Part shown: in pieces, positions 1-9,473 of the stretch
Numbering within the stretch: position 1 is the first letter of the stretch
Layout of the letters: each line of letters begins with the position of its first letter
Assembly: GCF_036697405.1 (NCBI RefSeq)
Contig: NZ_JBAHWA010000004.1
Location: 248,001-312,000, forward strand
Direction of reading: 5' to 3'
Origin: Lysobacter sp036697405
GTDB lineage: Bacteria > Pseudomonadota > Gammaproteobacteria > Xanthomonadales > Xanthomonadaceae
DNA: 64,000 nt
The notes under the pieces: generated by a model
Told to the model about the DNA's origin: nothing
What the model saw: the letters and a program-made list of their open reading frames with translations, nothing else
The model's database searches: none
Position numbers and translations under genes: made by a program

Positions 1-1024
1 GTTCCTTGGTGGTCTGGTAGCGCTTCTGCTGGGCGCGGTTCAAGGAGAACAGCAAGCCGGCGATGGCGAGCAGCGCGACGATACCGGAGATGATCGAGAC
101 CAGGATGTGGCCGAGCGGATTGGTGCTGCGCACCGAGCCGAACGAGGTGAAGGCGCTGAACAGGTTTTCGCTGTCGCTGAGCAGTTTTTCCGAGCCGCCG
201 GTGATCGATTCGGCCGCGCTCTGCGCGGCGAACAGCTTGGGCGAGCTGGCCGCGATGGCGTCCAGGTCCTTCTTCATTTCGGCCCACAGCGCCTCGGCCT
301 GGCCGAGCGCGGCCAGGGCGCCGCCGTTGCTCAGCGGCAGCACGCCGGTGGAGGTGTCGCCGCCCTTGCGCAGGCCGGTGAGCACGTTGCCGAACACCGC
401 CGCGTCGCGGCCGAGCGCGTCGCCGGCCAGCGAGGCGCCGCTGCCGCCGGCGCGGATTTCGGTGATGCGGCGGGCCATGTTGCCGGCCAGCAGGACCTGG
501 CGCAGGGCGATGTAGACCTGCGAGGACGGCGAGCCGGAAGCCGACATCGCGCGCACCAGCTCGTCCAGGCGCGCCTGCAGCTGCGGCACGCGGCCGGAGA
601 AACTGTCGAAGTTGCCGGCCAGGTCCAGGACCTGCTTCTCGGAGTTCAGCACCTGGTCGGCGTTCTTGCCCAGCAGGCCCCAGGTGTTGCTGACGGTCTC
701 GATCGGCGCGGACACCTCGAAGGTGCTGCCGTACTTGCTGTTGAGATCGGCGATGTCGCTGTCGATCTGGCTCTTGGTGGCCTTGAACGCCGCGAAGGCC
801 TCCTTGGCGCCGCCGACCGCCTCTCGCCCCTGCACCGCCAGCTTCTGCGAATTCACCTGCAGCTTCGAGGCCGAGGTGCTCGCGCTACCGAGCCGCGCCG
901 CCTTCCAGGTCGCGTAGCCCGTGTTCAAGCCGAACACCGCCACCGAGATGCCCAGGATGATCAGCCAGGTGTTGACGCCCAGGTTGCGGCCCTTGCCGGC
1001 CACGTTGTCCATCACAGTGCTCAT
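1..1024 (-). CDS. pilJ: PilJ, twitching-motility methyl-accepting protein (3' part outside window)
   Basis: The complement strand from 1024 down to the window edge is one open frame of about 341 codons beginning MSTVMDNVAGKGRNLG. It has a first membrane segment (about residues 18-36, ITLG-type hydrophobic run), a long periplasmic PilJ-type sensor region, and a second membrane segment (HILVSIISGIVALLAIAG) just before the edge. The HAMP and methyl-accepting signalling domains expected of the family lie beyond the window. PilJ is the inner-membrane receptor that feeds the Pil-Chp chemosensory pathway controlling type IV pili. It is the last visible gene of pilG-pilH-pilI-pilJ, which strongly supports the name. 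A 111-bp gap separates it from pilI. The truncation is only a window effect. Confidence 0.93.
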   Translation of the reverse strand, partial: MSTVMDNVAGKGRNLGVNTWLIILGISVAVFGLNTGYATWKAARLGSASTSASKLQVNSQKLAVQGREAVGGAKEAFAAFKATKSQIDSDIADLNSKYGSTFEVSAPIETVSNTWGLLGKNADQVLNSEKQVLDLAGNFDSFSGRVPQLQARLDELVRAMSASGSPSSQVYIALRQVLLAGNMARRITEIRAGGSGASLAGDALGRDAAVFGNVLTGLRKGGDTSTGVLPLSNGGALAALGQAEALWAEMKKDLDAIAASSPKLFAAQSAAESITGGSEKLLSDSENLFSAFTSFGSVRSTNPLGHILVSIISGIVALLAIAGLLFSLNRAQQKRYQTTKE

Positions 1025-1135
1025 GTTCGACCTCAGAAAGTGTTGCTTATGCGGATTTGATGGTTTGGGCGGGGGAGCGGTTCGGGGTGCAGCGGTGCAA
1101 CCAGGGCATTGCGTGGCGGTTCGGACCGGGGCCCG

Positions 1136-1687
1136 TCAGGCGGCGGCCTGGCGGAACTCGGGCGTGCGGGCCAGCCGTTCCAGGCTGAAGATCCCCCACG
1201 GGTGATCGGCCAGGCGGTAGGCCCGGTCGATGAAATTGGCGTAACGGCCCTCGGCCATGCGTTCCAGCGCGATCTCGTCGGACGCGACCAGCTGCTGGTC
1301 GTTGAAGCTGCGCTGGCCGTACAGCTCGTCGATCAGCACCGCGACGTCGCCGCCGGGTTGGCGCACCAGCAGCACGCGCTGGCTTTCGTGCAGCACGGTG
1401 CGGGTGCCCTCGAGGAACTGCTTGAGGTCGACCACCGGCAGCAGGCTGCCGCGCACGTTGGCCAGGCCGAGCATCCACGGCTGCGCGCCGGGCACCGCGG
1501 TGACCTGGGGCAGCGGCAGGATTTCCACCACCTCGTCGAAACCCGAGGCCAGGCGGCGATCGCCGATGCGGTAACCGACGCCGCGCCAGAGGCCCGGCGC
1601 GTCGAGCTGCTCGGGCAAGCCGACCACGTGCGCCAAGCTGCGGCGCTCGTAATCGACCAGCACATCGAACGGCGACTGCGTGTTCAT
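1136..1687 (-). CDS. pilI: PilI, CheW-like adaptor of the type IV pilus chemosensory system
   Basis: This 183-residue protein is a single CheW domain: the segment WMLGLANVRGSLLPVVDLKQ matches the conserved CheW core. CheW-type adaptors couple the receptor (PilJ) to the histidine kinase (ChpA/PilL) in the cytoplasm. It starts 18 bp after the pilH stop and precedes pilJ, the standard order of the Pil-Chp operon. Length is normal for PilI. The identification is firm because domain and context agree. Confidence 0.93.
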   Translation of the reverse strand: MNTQSPFDVLVDYERRSLAHVVGLPEQLDAPGLWRGVGYRIGDRRLASGFDEVVEILPLPQVTAVPGAQPWMLGLANVRGSLLPVVDLKQFLEGTRTVLHESQRVLLVRQPGGDVAVLIDELYGQRSFNDQQLVASDEIALERMAEGRYANFIDRAYRLADHPWGIFSLERLARTPEFRQAAA

Positions 1688-1705
1688 AGACCGTACCTGA
1701 TGGCG

Positions 1706-2071
1706 TCAGCCGCCGAGCAACGCGCTGATGCGCGCGATGAGCTCGTCTTCGCGCGGCGGCTTGACGATGTAGTCCTTGGCGCCCTGGCGCATGCCCCAGG
1801 CCTTGTCGGTGTCCATGCCCTTGGTGCTCACGATGAGCACCGGGATGGCGCTGGTCGCGGCGTCGCGCGACAGCGCGCGGGTCGCCTGGAACCCGTTCAT
1901 GCCGGGCAATACCACGTCCATCAGCACCAGATCGGGCAACTCGCGCTTGCACGCTTCGATGCCGTCCTCGGCGCTGCCGGACGCGAACACCTGGTGTCCG
2001 TTGCGTTCCAGCAGCTGGGTCAGGACCGCCGTATCGGTCGGCGAGTCCTCGATCAGAAGAATGCGTGCCAT
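1706..2071 (-). CDS. pilH: PilH, single-domain response regulator
   Basis: This 121-residue CheY-like receiver domain has the acidic pair E8/D9, the phospho-acceptor Asp at about residue 52 (LVLMDVVLPGMNG), a Ser/Thr switch near 82-83 and the conserved Lys at about 104 (YIVKPP). There is no output domain. In the Pil-Chp pathway PilH is one of two receivers acting downstream of the kinase and is tied to pilus retraction. It lies 20 bp after pilG and 18 bp before pilI, consistent with one transcript. Confidence 0.94.
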   Translation of the reverse strand: MARILLIEDSPTDTAVLTQLLERNGHQVFASGSAEDGIEACKRELPDLVLMDVVLPGMNGFQATRALSRDAATSAIPVLIVSTKGMDTDKAWGMRQGAKDYIVKPPREDELIARISALLGG

Positions 2072-2091
2072 GTGATTGCCCTACCCCCCGG

Positions 2092-2490
2092 TCAGGCGTG
2101 TACGTGCTTGCGGATCGCGTCGAGGAGTTCCTCGCGCGTAAACGGTTTTGTGAGGTACTGCTCCGAACCGACGATGCGTCCTCTCGCCTTGTCGAACAGA
2201 CCGTCCTTCGAGGACAGCATGATCACCGGCGTGCTTTTGAACAACTGGTTGTTCTTGATCAGCGCGCAGGTTTGATAGCCGTCCAAACGCGGCATCATGA
2301 TATCCACGAAGATGATTTGTGGATGCTGGTCGGCGATCTTCGCCAGTGCTTCGAATCCGTCCGTGGCCGTGACCACCTCACAACCTTCGCGTTTCAACAG
2401 CGTCTCGGCGGTACGACGGATGGTCTTGGAATCATCGATCACCATGACCTTCAAACCGTCGAGGCTGCCGTTACGAGCCTCATCGAGCAT
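2092..2490 (-). CDS. pilG: PilG, single-domain response regulator
   Basis: This 132-residue receiver has the acidic pair D19/D20 (VMVIDDSKTIRRTAE), phospho-acceptor Asp at about 63 (IIFVDIMMPRLDG) and Lys at about 115 (YLTKPFTREE). The frame stays open upstream for another 150 codons, but that extension is not CheY-like. The ATG at 2490 gives the usual PilG length and is preceded by a purine-rich CCGGGGGAT about 9 bp upstream, so I chose it. PilG is the receiver linked to pilus extension. It is the first gene of the visible operon. Confidence 0.92.
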   Translation of the reverse strand: MLDEARNGSLDGLKVMVIDDSKTIRRTAETLLKREGCEVVTATDGFEALAKIADQHPQIIFVDIMMPRLDGYQTCALIKNNQLFKSTPVIMLSSKDGLFDKARGRIVGSEQYLTKPFTREELLDAIRKHVHA

Positions 2491-2829
2491 TCTTTGTATC
2501 CCCCGGAGCGAAACGCCGCGCAATCCCCGGCGCGTCGCGAAGATGCCTTTATTCCAAGCCGCGCGCATGCTGTCAAGCACGCGTTTTTCCAGCAATAAAG
2601 CTGAACGCGTGGACCATGGCGCCGGCCGGGCCCTGAGGCTGCGGCTGGCGCGAGGGCCCGTTCGCGTCCGAGCATGCGCACGAATTGGGTCGGTCCCGTC
2701 GGGAAACCGGCGAAGGCCGCCCCGACGAGTCAGAAAGGGCCCGGCAAGGACCATTCCTGACGCTACATGATGGCAGATATCGATGACCCGCCTGCTACCA
2801 TCGCGCACATTTCCAGGTACGAACCGCCC
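2491..2829. other. Divergent intergenic region between pilG and gshB
   Basis: This 339-bp gap separates divergent pilG and gshB. Apart from the candidate pilG promoter I see no convincing structure. Open frames crossing it are upstream extensions of pilG or gshB without family similarity. A clear gshB promoter was not found by eye. Confidence 0.5.
2548..2576 (-). promoter_or_regulatory. Candidate sigma-70 promoter of the pilGHIJ operon
   Basis: Read on the minus strand there is TTGACA (2576-2571), a 17-bp spacer and AATAAA (2553-2548). The -35 is a perfect consensus and the -10 matches four of six bases. It would place the transcript start near 2541, about 50 bases upstream of the pilG ATG. 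This is a pattern match only. Confidence 0.45.
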
Positions 2830-3779
<950 letters not shown>

Positions 3780-3783
<4 letters not shown>

Positions 3784-4664
3784 GCGCGACGGCCGCCCCT
3801 GCCCCCGGCGGCGCCGGCCTGGACGGCGAAGGCCGCTTCAGCGCGACCCTGGTGCTGTCCCTGCTGGTCCACGGCGTGTTCGTGCTCGGCGTCGGCTACG
3901 CCCTGGAGCAGGCCGCGCCGGTGATGCCGACCCTGGACGTGATCCTGACCCAGACCCAGACCGCGCTCACGCCCAAGCAGGCCGATTTCATGGCCCAGGC
4001 CAACAACCAGGGCGGCGGCGAGCACGACAAGAGCAGCCGCCCGCGCGAAAACCAGTCCGGCCCGGCCCCGCAGCCCGAACCCGGGGTGGCCGCGCGCGCC
4101 CTGCAGGCGCAGTCGCCTGCGCCGGCCCCGCCGCCGCAGGCGCGGGTGATCAGCTCCTCGCGCGGCGAATTCGTGGCCGCGCGCGCCCAGGCCACCACCC
4201 CGCCCAGCGAACGGCCGCTGCCGGTGGGCCAGGAAAAGATCGAGCGCGACATCCGCATGGCGCGCCTGGCGGCCGAGATCCACCTGCGCTCGGAGCGCTA
4301 CGCCAAGCGTCCCAAGCGCAAGTTCGTCTCCGCCAGCACCCAGGAGTACGCCTGGGCCGGCTACCTGCGCGGCTGGGTCGACCGGGTCGAGCGGGTCGGC
4401 AACCTCAACTACCCCGACGAAGCGCGCCGGCGCCGCCTGCAGGGCCAGGTGGTGATCAGCGTGGCGGTGCGCCGCAACGGCAGCGTCGAGCGCGCCGACA
4501 TCGTCCAGTCCAGCGGCATCCCCTTGCTCGACGCCTCGGCGCTGCGCATCGCCCGCCTGGCCGAGCCCTACCCGCCGCTGCCGCATACCGACGAAGACCC
4601 GGACATCCTGCACGTGACCCGGACCTGGCAGTTCCTGCCGGACGGGGCGCTGGTGGACGAGTAA
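3780..4664 (+). CDS. tonB: TonB-like energy transducer protein
   Basis: This 294-residue protein has a short cytoplasmic N-terminus, one membrane segment at about 22-42 (ATLVLSLLVHGVFVLGVGYA), a Pro/Gln/Ala-rich periplasmic linker and a C-terminal TonB domain at about 200-285 (NYPDEARRRRLQGQVV, then IVQSSGIPLLDASALR). TonB proteins transmit proton-motive energy from ExbBD to outer-membrane receptors. No exbBD lies nearby. The gene overlaps gshB by four bases, an arrangement I associate with xanthomonads. It could be one of several TonB paralogues in the genome, so the symbol describes the family. Confidence 0.87.
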
Positions 4665-4749
4665 ACCGGTCTCAGGAGCCGTCCGTCGCGGCCAAGGGCC
4701 GGCGGCGGACCGGCACCGGCGAGTTCCGGCGCCGTGCAGCGGCCGGCCG

Positions 4750-5367
4750 TCAGAGCGCCTTCCAGACCGGGCCTTCGCCGCTGCGCCAATAGACCCCCAG
4801 CGCCCGCGCGTACAGCGATTTCGCCGGCACCAGGCCGAAGTAGCGCCCGTCCTGGCTGTTGCCGCGGTGGTCGCCCATCACCAGCACCTGACCGGCCGGC
4901 ACGATCGCGTCGAACACGTCGGGGCCGCCGCCGGCATCCAGGTTCAGGGCCGCACGGCGCGCGCCGAAGCGCTCCACGTCCGGCTCGCCCGCCAGGGCCA
5001 TCGGCGCGCCGTCGATGGCCAGATGCCCGTCGATCACGCTGACCCGGTCGCCGCCCACCGCGACCACGCGCTTGATCAAACGGGTGCCGTCGACCGGCGA
5101 CTTGAACACCACCACATCGCCGCGCTGCGGCTGGCCGCGTTCGATCAGGGTGGTCTCGGTGAAGGGAATCCGCAGGCCATAGGCCGACATGTCGACCGCG
5201 ACATGGTCGCCCGGCATCAGGGTGTACTCCATCGAGCCGCTGGGCACGGTGTAGTGATTGGCGAAGGAGGTGCGCGCGACCGTCAACAGCACCAGCATCA
5301 CCAGCAGGGACCGGCCTTCGCTGCGCAGCCAGCCGCGCAGGCCGGGTTGTCTGTCTTGCTTCGCCAT
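4750..5367 (-). CDS. lepB: Signal peptidase I
   Basis: This 205-residue S26 peptidase has an N-terminal membrane segment (LLVMLVLLTVARTSFA), the catalytic Ser at about 45 in VPSGSMEYTLMPGD, the general-base Lys at about 99 in TRLIKRVVAVGGD, and the late motif VLVMGDHRGNSQDGR. It cleaves signal peptides at the outer face of the inner membrane. An upstream in-frame ATG exists, but the ATG at 5367 has a strong ribosome site (AGGGAGAA) 7-8 bp ahead. It is smaller than E. coli LepB, with one visible membrane anchor. It is not beside lepA, so a second lepB may exist elsewhere. Confidence 0.9.
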   Translation of the reverse strand: MAKQDRQPGLRGWLRSEGRSLLVMLVLLTVARTSFANHYTVPSGSMEYTLMPGDHVAVDMSAYGLRIPFTETTLIERGQPQRGDVVVFKSPVDGTRLIKRVVAVGGDRVSVIDGHLAIDGAPMALAGEPDVERFGARRAALNLDAGGGPDVFDAIVPAGQVLVMGDHRGNSQDGRYFGLVPAKSLYARALGVYWRSGEGPVWKAL

Positions 5368-5552
5368 GGTTCGTTCTCCCTTTGGTCGAAGGTAGAGACC
5401 TGCGCGAAATCGTCGGAGTTCCCGTTCGCCGCATAGGTCGCAGGTCATGGCCCGCCAGGCGACCAGCTCGCCGGCTCGGCGCTGAGCGAGTCCGCAATCG
5501 TTCCCGCGCGCCGCGAAACCGAATCGATCCAGCGCCTAAGCGAGCGGCGCGA

Positions 5553-6308
5553 TCAACGGTTGGCGCGCAGCGCCTGCTGCTCGGCGATGGTCAGCGCGAC
5601 GTTGTTGCGCAGGTAGGCCGGCTCGACCCGTTCCGGCGCCAGCGCTTCGCCGCGCGCGTAGGCGGCGACCGCGAGCCGGGCCACGTCGGCGGCGGTCGGC
5701 AGGGCGCTGGCGTCGATCGCCAAGAAGCGCGTGCCCAGATGCCGCGCCAGCGCACCGTCGGCGGCGCCGAAGCCGGTGCCCACGCCCAGCCAGCCGTCGT
5801 GCCGGTCGGGAAGCGTGGCGGCTTCGGGCGCGAGCACGGCCTCGGCATCCAGCGCGAACGCGTCGCCCTCGCGCAGTTCGAAGGCGCCGGTGTAGACCTC
5901 GCCCATGCGCGCGTCGATGCAGGCCAGGACGCGCTGGGGTTCGCCGATGCTCGCGTCAGCCAGCGGAGCGCGAATCATGTCGATCGCGCACGGCGCGGTG
6001 CGAGCGCCCAGGGCCAGCGCCGCCAGGGTCGATACCGCCACGATCGGCCGGTCCAGCGCCAGCGCGATGCCCTGCCCCAGCGCGATCGCCAGGCGCACGC
6101 CGGTGAACGCGCCGGGGCCGCGGCCGAGCGCGATCGCGTCCAGCTGGGATTTGCGGATGCCGGCTTCGGCCAGCAGTTGCTCGGCCCAGGGCAGCGCGAG
6201 TTCGGCGTGGCGGCGCGGCGCCAGCTCGTGGCGCTGGCGCAGTTCGCCGTCGATCCACAGCGCGACCGAACAGGCTTCGGTGGCGGTTTCGAAGGCGAGC
6301 AGTTTCAT
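5553..6308 (-). CDS. tsaB: TsaB, subunit of the tRNA t6A threonylcarbamoyltransferase complex
   Basis: This 251-residue protein starts MKLLAFETATEACSVALW, with the ASKHA-fold phosphate motif and the conserved block IALGRGPGAFTGVRLAIALG (about residues 60-79). TsaB (YeaZ) binds TsaD and TsaE and is needed for the t6A modification at position 37 of tRNAs that read ANN codons. It lies downstream of the VOC and helicase genes on the same strand, 30 bp after the VOC stop. The length is slightly above E. coli TsaB. Identification is confident. Confidence 0.94.
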   Translation of the reverse strand: MKLLAFETATEACSVALWIDGELRQRHELAPRRHAELALPWAEQLLAEAGIRKSQLDAIALGRGPGAFTGVRLAIALGQGIALALDRPIVAVSTLAALALGARTAPCAIDMIRAPLADASIGEPQRVLACIDARMGEVYTGAFELREGDAFALDAEAVLAPEAATLPDRHDGWLGVGTGFGAADGALARHLGTRFLAIDASALPTAADVARLAVAAYARGEALAPERVEPAYLRNNVALTIAEQQALRANR

Positions 6309-6338
6309 GCGTTGGGGCTTGCGTGGTTCATGCGCGCA

Positions 6339-6767
6339 TCAGGCCGGCGGCGCGGTCGACGTGTCGTCGGGCGCGGGCTGCCACAGCTCGATCAACGCGC
6401 CTTCCGGATCGACCACATAGCCGAACTTGCCCTGCTCGCTCTCTTCGTAGCGGTCCAGCACCTGGCAGCCCTCGGCGCGCAGCACGGCCAGCATGCCGGC
6501 GAGGTCGTCGACGCGGTAGTTGAGCATGTAGGGTTTGTCGCTGGGCTTGAAGTACTCGGTGTCGGCCTTGAACGGCGACCACACCGTGCATGCGCTTTCG
6601 CCGGTGTCGGCCCGGTTCCAGAACATCAGCGCGCCGCCCCAATCCTGGGCGTCGATGCCGAGGTGGCGCGCGTACCACTGCGACAACGCGGCCGGGTCCT
6701 GGGCCTTGAAGAACACGCCGCCCAGACCGTGCACGCGCGGCTTGTTGGCGTTGTCGGTGTCAGCCAT
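6339..6767 (-). CDS. VOC (glyoxalase/dioxygenase superfamily) protein
   Basis: This 142-residue protein has one VOC module pair: GLGGVFFKAQDPAALSQWYA at the start, and GYVVDPEGALIELWQP near the end containing the usual C-terminal Glu. The expected first metal ligand at the beginning of the fold is not an obvious His, so a catalytic role cannot be assumed. Its start overlaps the end of the upstream helicase gene by 8 bp, suggesting co-transcription with yoaA and tsaB. The substrate is unknown. Small VOC proteins often bind metabolites or confer resistance, but nothing here decides that. Confidence 0.85.
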   Translation of the reverse strand: MADTDNANKPRVHGLGGVFFKAQDPAALSQWYARHLGIDAQDWGGALMFWNRADTGESACTVWSPFKADTEYFKPSDKPYMLNYRVDDLAGMLAVLRAEGCQVLDRYEESEQGKFGYVVDPEGALIELWQPAPDDTSTAPPA

Positions 6768-8874
6768 GGTCTTGCTCCTCGCCGGGTTCCGGGGCCGATT
6801 CTAGCGACTCGCCGGATCGGGCATCGGCGCCGGGCGCGAAGAACGCGGCCACGTCGGCGATTTCGCGGGTCCGCGGCAGCGGCGGCAGCGATTCCAGGAA
6901 CACCCGGCCGTAGCTCTTGGACTGCAGGCGCGGGTCGCACAGCACCAGCACGCCGCGGTCGGTCTCGGTGCGGATCAGGCGGCCGGCGCCCTGCTTGAGC
7001 GCGATCACCGCCTGCGGCAGTTGTTCGTCGCGGAAGGGGTTGCCGCCGCTGCGCCGGATCGCGTCCAGGCGCGCTTCGAACACCGGATCGTCGGGCGCGG
7101 CGAACGGCAGCTTGTCGATCACAACCACGCTCAGAGCCTCGCCGGCCACGTCCACGCCTTCGCGGAAGCTGGCCGCGCCCAGCAGCACGCCGTTGCCGGA
7201 GGCGCGGAAACGCTCCAGCAATACCGGCCGCGGCGCCTCGCCCTGCACGAACAGCGGCCAGGGCCCGCCGCGCAGCAGCTCGGCCGCCTCGCGCAGGGCG
7301 CGGTGCGAGGCGAACAGCACGAAGGCGCGCCCGCCCGAGGCCTCCAGCACCGGCCGCAGCTTGTCGACCACACTCTCGTTGTAGTGGCGCACCGTCGGAT
7401 CGGGCAGGCCGCGCGGCAGGTAGCACAGCGCCTGGCGCGGCCAGTCGAACGGACTGGGCGCAAGCAGGGTCGGCGGGTCGACCAGGCCGAGTTTCTGGGC
7501 GTAGTGCTGGAACTGGCCGCCGACCGCGAGCGTGGCCGAGGTGAACACCCAGGATGCGCGCGAGCGTTCGCGGTGTTCGGCCAAGGGGCCGGCCACGTCC
7601 AGCGGCGTGCGGCTGAGGCGGAAGCCGCGCGCGGTGAGCTCGTACCAGAGCACGCTGGCCTCGGCCTGCGGCGGCGGCGGCGACTCCTCGCCGAAGCCGT
7701 CCTCGTCGATCGTCGCCGGCAGCGGCATGCGCACTTCGAAGGCATCGCCTTCCTCGTCGACGATGTCGTCGGCCTCGCCGTGGCTGCGCGGCTCGCCGCG
7801 CCAGCGGCGCAGGCGCGCTTCGAATTCCTTGGCGCGCGCATGGCAGCCGTCGAAGCCCGGTGCCGCCTCGCGCAGCGGCGCCAGCGCGGTCTGGATCTGC
7901 TGCAGCGCCGCGGCCAGCACGTCGAAGGCGTACTCGACCGCGGGCAGCTCGGCCGCGCGCCGGCGGGTCGCGCGCACCGGCAGCTCGTCCATGGCCGCGC
8001 GCAAGCCGCGCACCGCCTGCTCCAGATCGCGCGCCGGCCCCTGCATCACCGCCAGCGAGCCCGGCGAATGCTTGCACTCGGCCAGGGCGTCGCGCGCCAG
8101 TTCGACCAGCGGCCGCGCGCTCAGCGCCTCGCCGAAGAACTGCGCGGCCAGGTCGGGCAGCTGGTGGGCCTCGTCGACCACGAAAGCCTGCGCGCCCGGC
8201 AGGATTTCGCCGAAGCCCTCCTGCTTCAGGGCCAGGTCGGCCAGCAGCAGATGGTGATTGACCACCACCACGTCGGCGGCCTGGGCGCGTTGGCGCGCCT
8301 GCACCACGAAGCAGTCGCCGAAGAAGGGGCATTCGCTGCCCAGGCAGTTCTCGGCGGTCGAGGTCACCATCGGCAGCAGCGGCGAATCCTCGGGCAGGGC
8401 ATCGAGTTCGGCCAGGTCGCCCATGCGGGTGCGACCGGCCCAGGACACGATGCGCTGGAACTGGGCCGCGAGTTCGCGGCTGCCGAAGCGCGGCTCGCCC
8501 TGGGCCTGCTTCATGCGGTAGTGGCACAGGTAGTTCGCGCGCCCCTTGAGCAAGGCCGTCTTGAGGCCGACGCCGAGCGCATCGCGCACGCGCGGCAGGT
8601 CGCGGTGATAGAGCTGGTCCTGCAGGGCGCGGGTGCCGGTGGAGACGATGGTCTTCAGGCCCGACAGCAGCGCCGGCACCAGGTAGGCGTAGGTCTTGCC
8701 GGTGCCGGTGCCGGCCTCGGCCAGCAGGGTGCCGCGCGATTCGAAGGCGTCGGCGATCGCCGCCGACAGCGCCTGCTGGGCCGGGCGCGGCGCGAACGCG
8801 GCGATGCTGCGCGCGAGGTCGCCGCCTTCGCTCAGCGCGGCGCGGCTGGCGACGCCGAGGCGGCCAGATTCCAT
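6760..8874 (-). CDS. yoaA: ATP-dependent DNA helicase, YoaA/DinG (XPD-like) family
   Basis: This 704-residue superfamily 2 helicase has Walker A AEAGTGTGKT (about 53-61), an iron-sulfur cluster Cys set at about 117, 177, 182 and 188 (NYLCHYR and NCLGSECPFFGDCF), the box VVDEAHQLP (about 234-237), and late motifs GVDVAGEALSVVVIDKLPFA and QGAGRLIRTETDRG. XPD-like enzymes unwind DNA 5'-3' and act on damaged or blocked forks. The overall pattern resembles E. coli YoaA more than DinG. The open frame continues far upstream, but it crosses the lipoprotein gene in another frame. The ATG at 8874 is the sensible start. Confidence 0.92.
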   Translation of the reverse strand: MESGRLGVASRAALSEGGDLARSIAAFAPRPAQQALSAAIADAFESRGTLLAEAGTGTGKTYAYLVPALLSGLKTIVSTGTRALQDQLYHRDLPRVRDALGVGLKTALLKGRANYLCHYRMKQAQGEPRFGSRELAAQFQRIVSWAGRTRMGDLAELDALPEDSPLLPMVTSTAENCLGSECPFFGDCFVVQARQRAQAADVVVVNHHLLLADLALKQEGFGEILPGAQAFVVDEAHQLPDLAAQFFGEALSARPLVELARDALAECKHSPGSLAVMQGPARDLEQAVRGLRAAMDELPVRATRRRAAELPAVEYAFDVLAAALQQIQTALAPLREAAPGFDGCHARAKEFEARLRRWRGEPRSHGEADDIVDEEGDAFEVRMPLPATIDEDGFGEESPPPPQAEASVLWYELTARGFRLSRTPLDVAGPLAEHRERSRASWVFTSATLAVGGQFQHYAQKLGLVDPPTLLAPSPFDWPRQALCYLPRGLPDPTVRHYNESVVDKLRPVLEASGGRAFVLFASHRALREAAELLRGGPWPLFVQGEAPRPVLLERFRASGNGVLLGAASFREGVDVAGEALSVVVIDKLPFAAPDDPVFEARLDAIRRSGGNPFRDEQLPQAVIALKQGAGRLIRTETDRGVLVLCDPRLQSKSYGRVFLESLPPLPRTREIADVAAFFAPGADARSGESLESAPEPGEEQDHG

Positions 8875-8893
8875 CACGCCCACCCCATCGCCT

Positions 8894-9472
8894 TCAGTAC
8901 CGCGGCGGCGCGGCGACGGTACAGGCCTCGGCCTGCGCGCGCGCGGCGGCCACGTCCTTGCCGGCCTGGGAGATGCGCGCCAGCACGGCGTCGAACTCCT
9001 CCTTGTACACCGGCGTGGTCTTGAGCACGTCCAGGCGCGTCTGCCGCACCGCAGCGATCGTGCTCCAGTGACGGCGGCACAGCGGGCCGACCTTGGAACC
9101 GCCGTCGTAGGCCCGCTTGGCGTAGCGTTCGGCGTCGTCGAGCTTGCGCAGCAGCAGCGCCGCTTCGGCGCGCTCCTGTAGCAGGGCCGGATCGGCGGCG
9201 TTGATCGCCAAGGCCTGGTCCAGCGCGGCCGCGGATTCGGCGTACTTGCGCTGCCTCTCGAAAGCGACCGCGGTCTGGCGCAGGTCCTCGACGCGGTTGT
9301 CGCGCAGCGGCTGCACATCGAGCTCGCGCGCGGCCACGGCGGATTTGCGGATCGCGGCGACCGCGGCTTCGGCGTCGTAGGCCGGTTGCGGCGGCGCCTG
9401 CGGCGCCGTGCTGCAGGCCGCGCACAAGGCGCTCACGGCCAACAGCACGATGGAACGGAACCTCATGCGCAC
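8894..9472 (-). CDS. Outer-envelope lipoprotein with TPR-like repeats
   Basis: This 192-residue protein has a lipoprotein signal (LLAVSALCAAC, lipidated Cys at 20) followed by about two TPR-like helical pairs (QTAVAFERQRKYAESAAALD and ALLLRKLDDAERYAKRAYDG). No catalytic motif is seen. It starts one base after the PBP1B stop and ends 19 bp before yoaA. This tight linkage to PBP1B suggests, but does not prove, a role as an envelope or peptidoglycan-synthesis accessory protein, by analogy with TPR lipoproteins that activate PBPs such as LpoA. It is not a recognisable LpoB. Confidence 0.8.
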   Translation of the reverse strand: MRMRFRSIVLLAVSALCAACSTAPQAPPQPAYDAEAAVAAIRKSAVAARELDVQPLRDNRVEDLRQTAVAFERQRKYAESAAALDQALAINAADPALLQERAEAALLLRKLDDAERYAKRAYDGGSKVGPLCRRHWSTIAAVRQTRLDVLKTTPVYKEEFDAVLARISQAGKDVAAARAQAEACTVAAPPRY

Positions 9473-9473
9473 T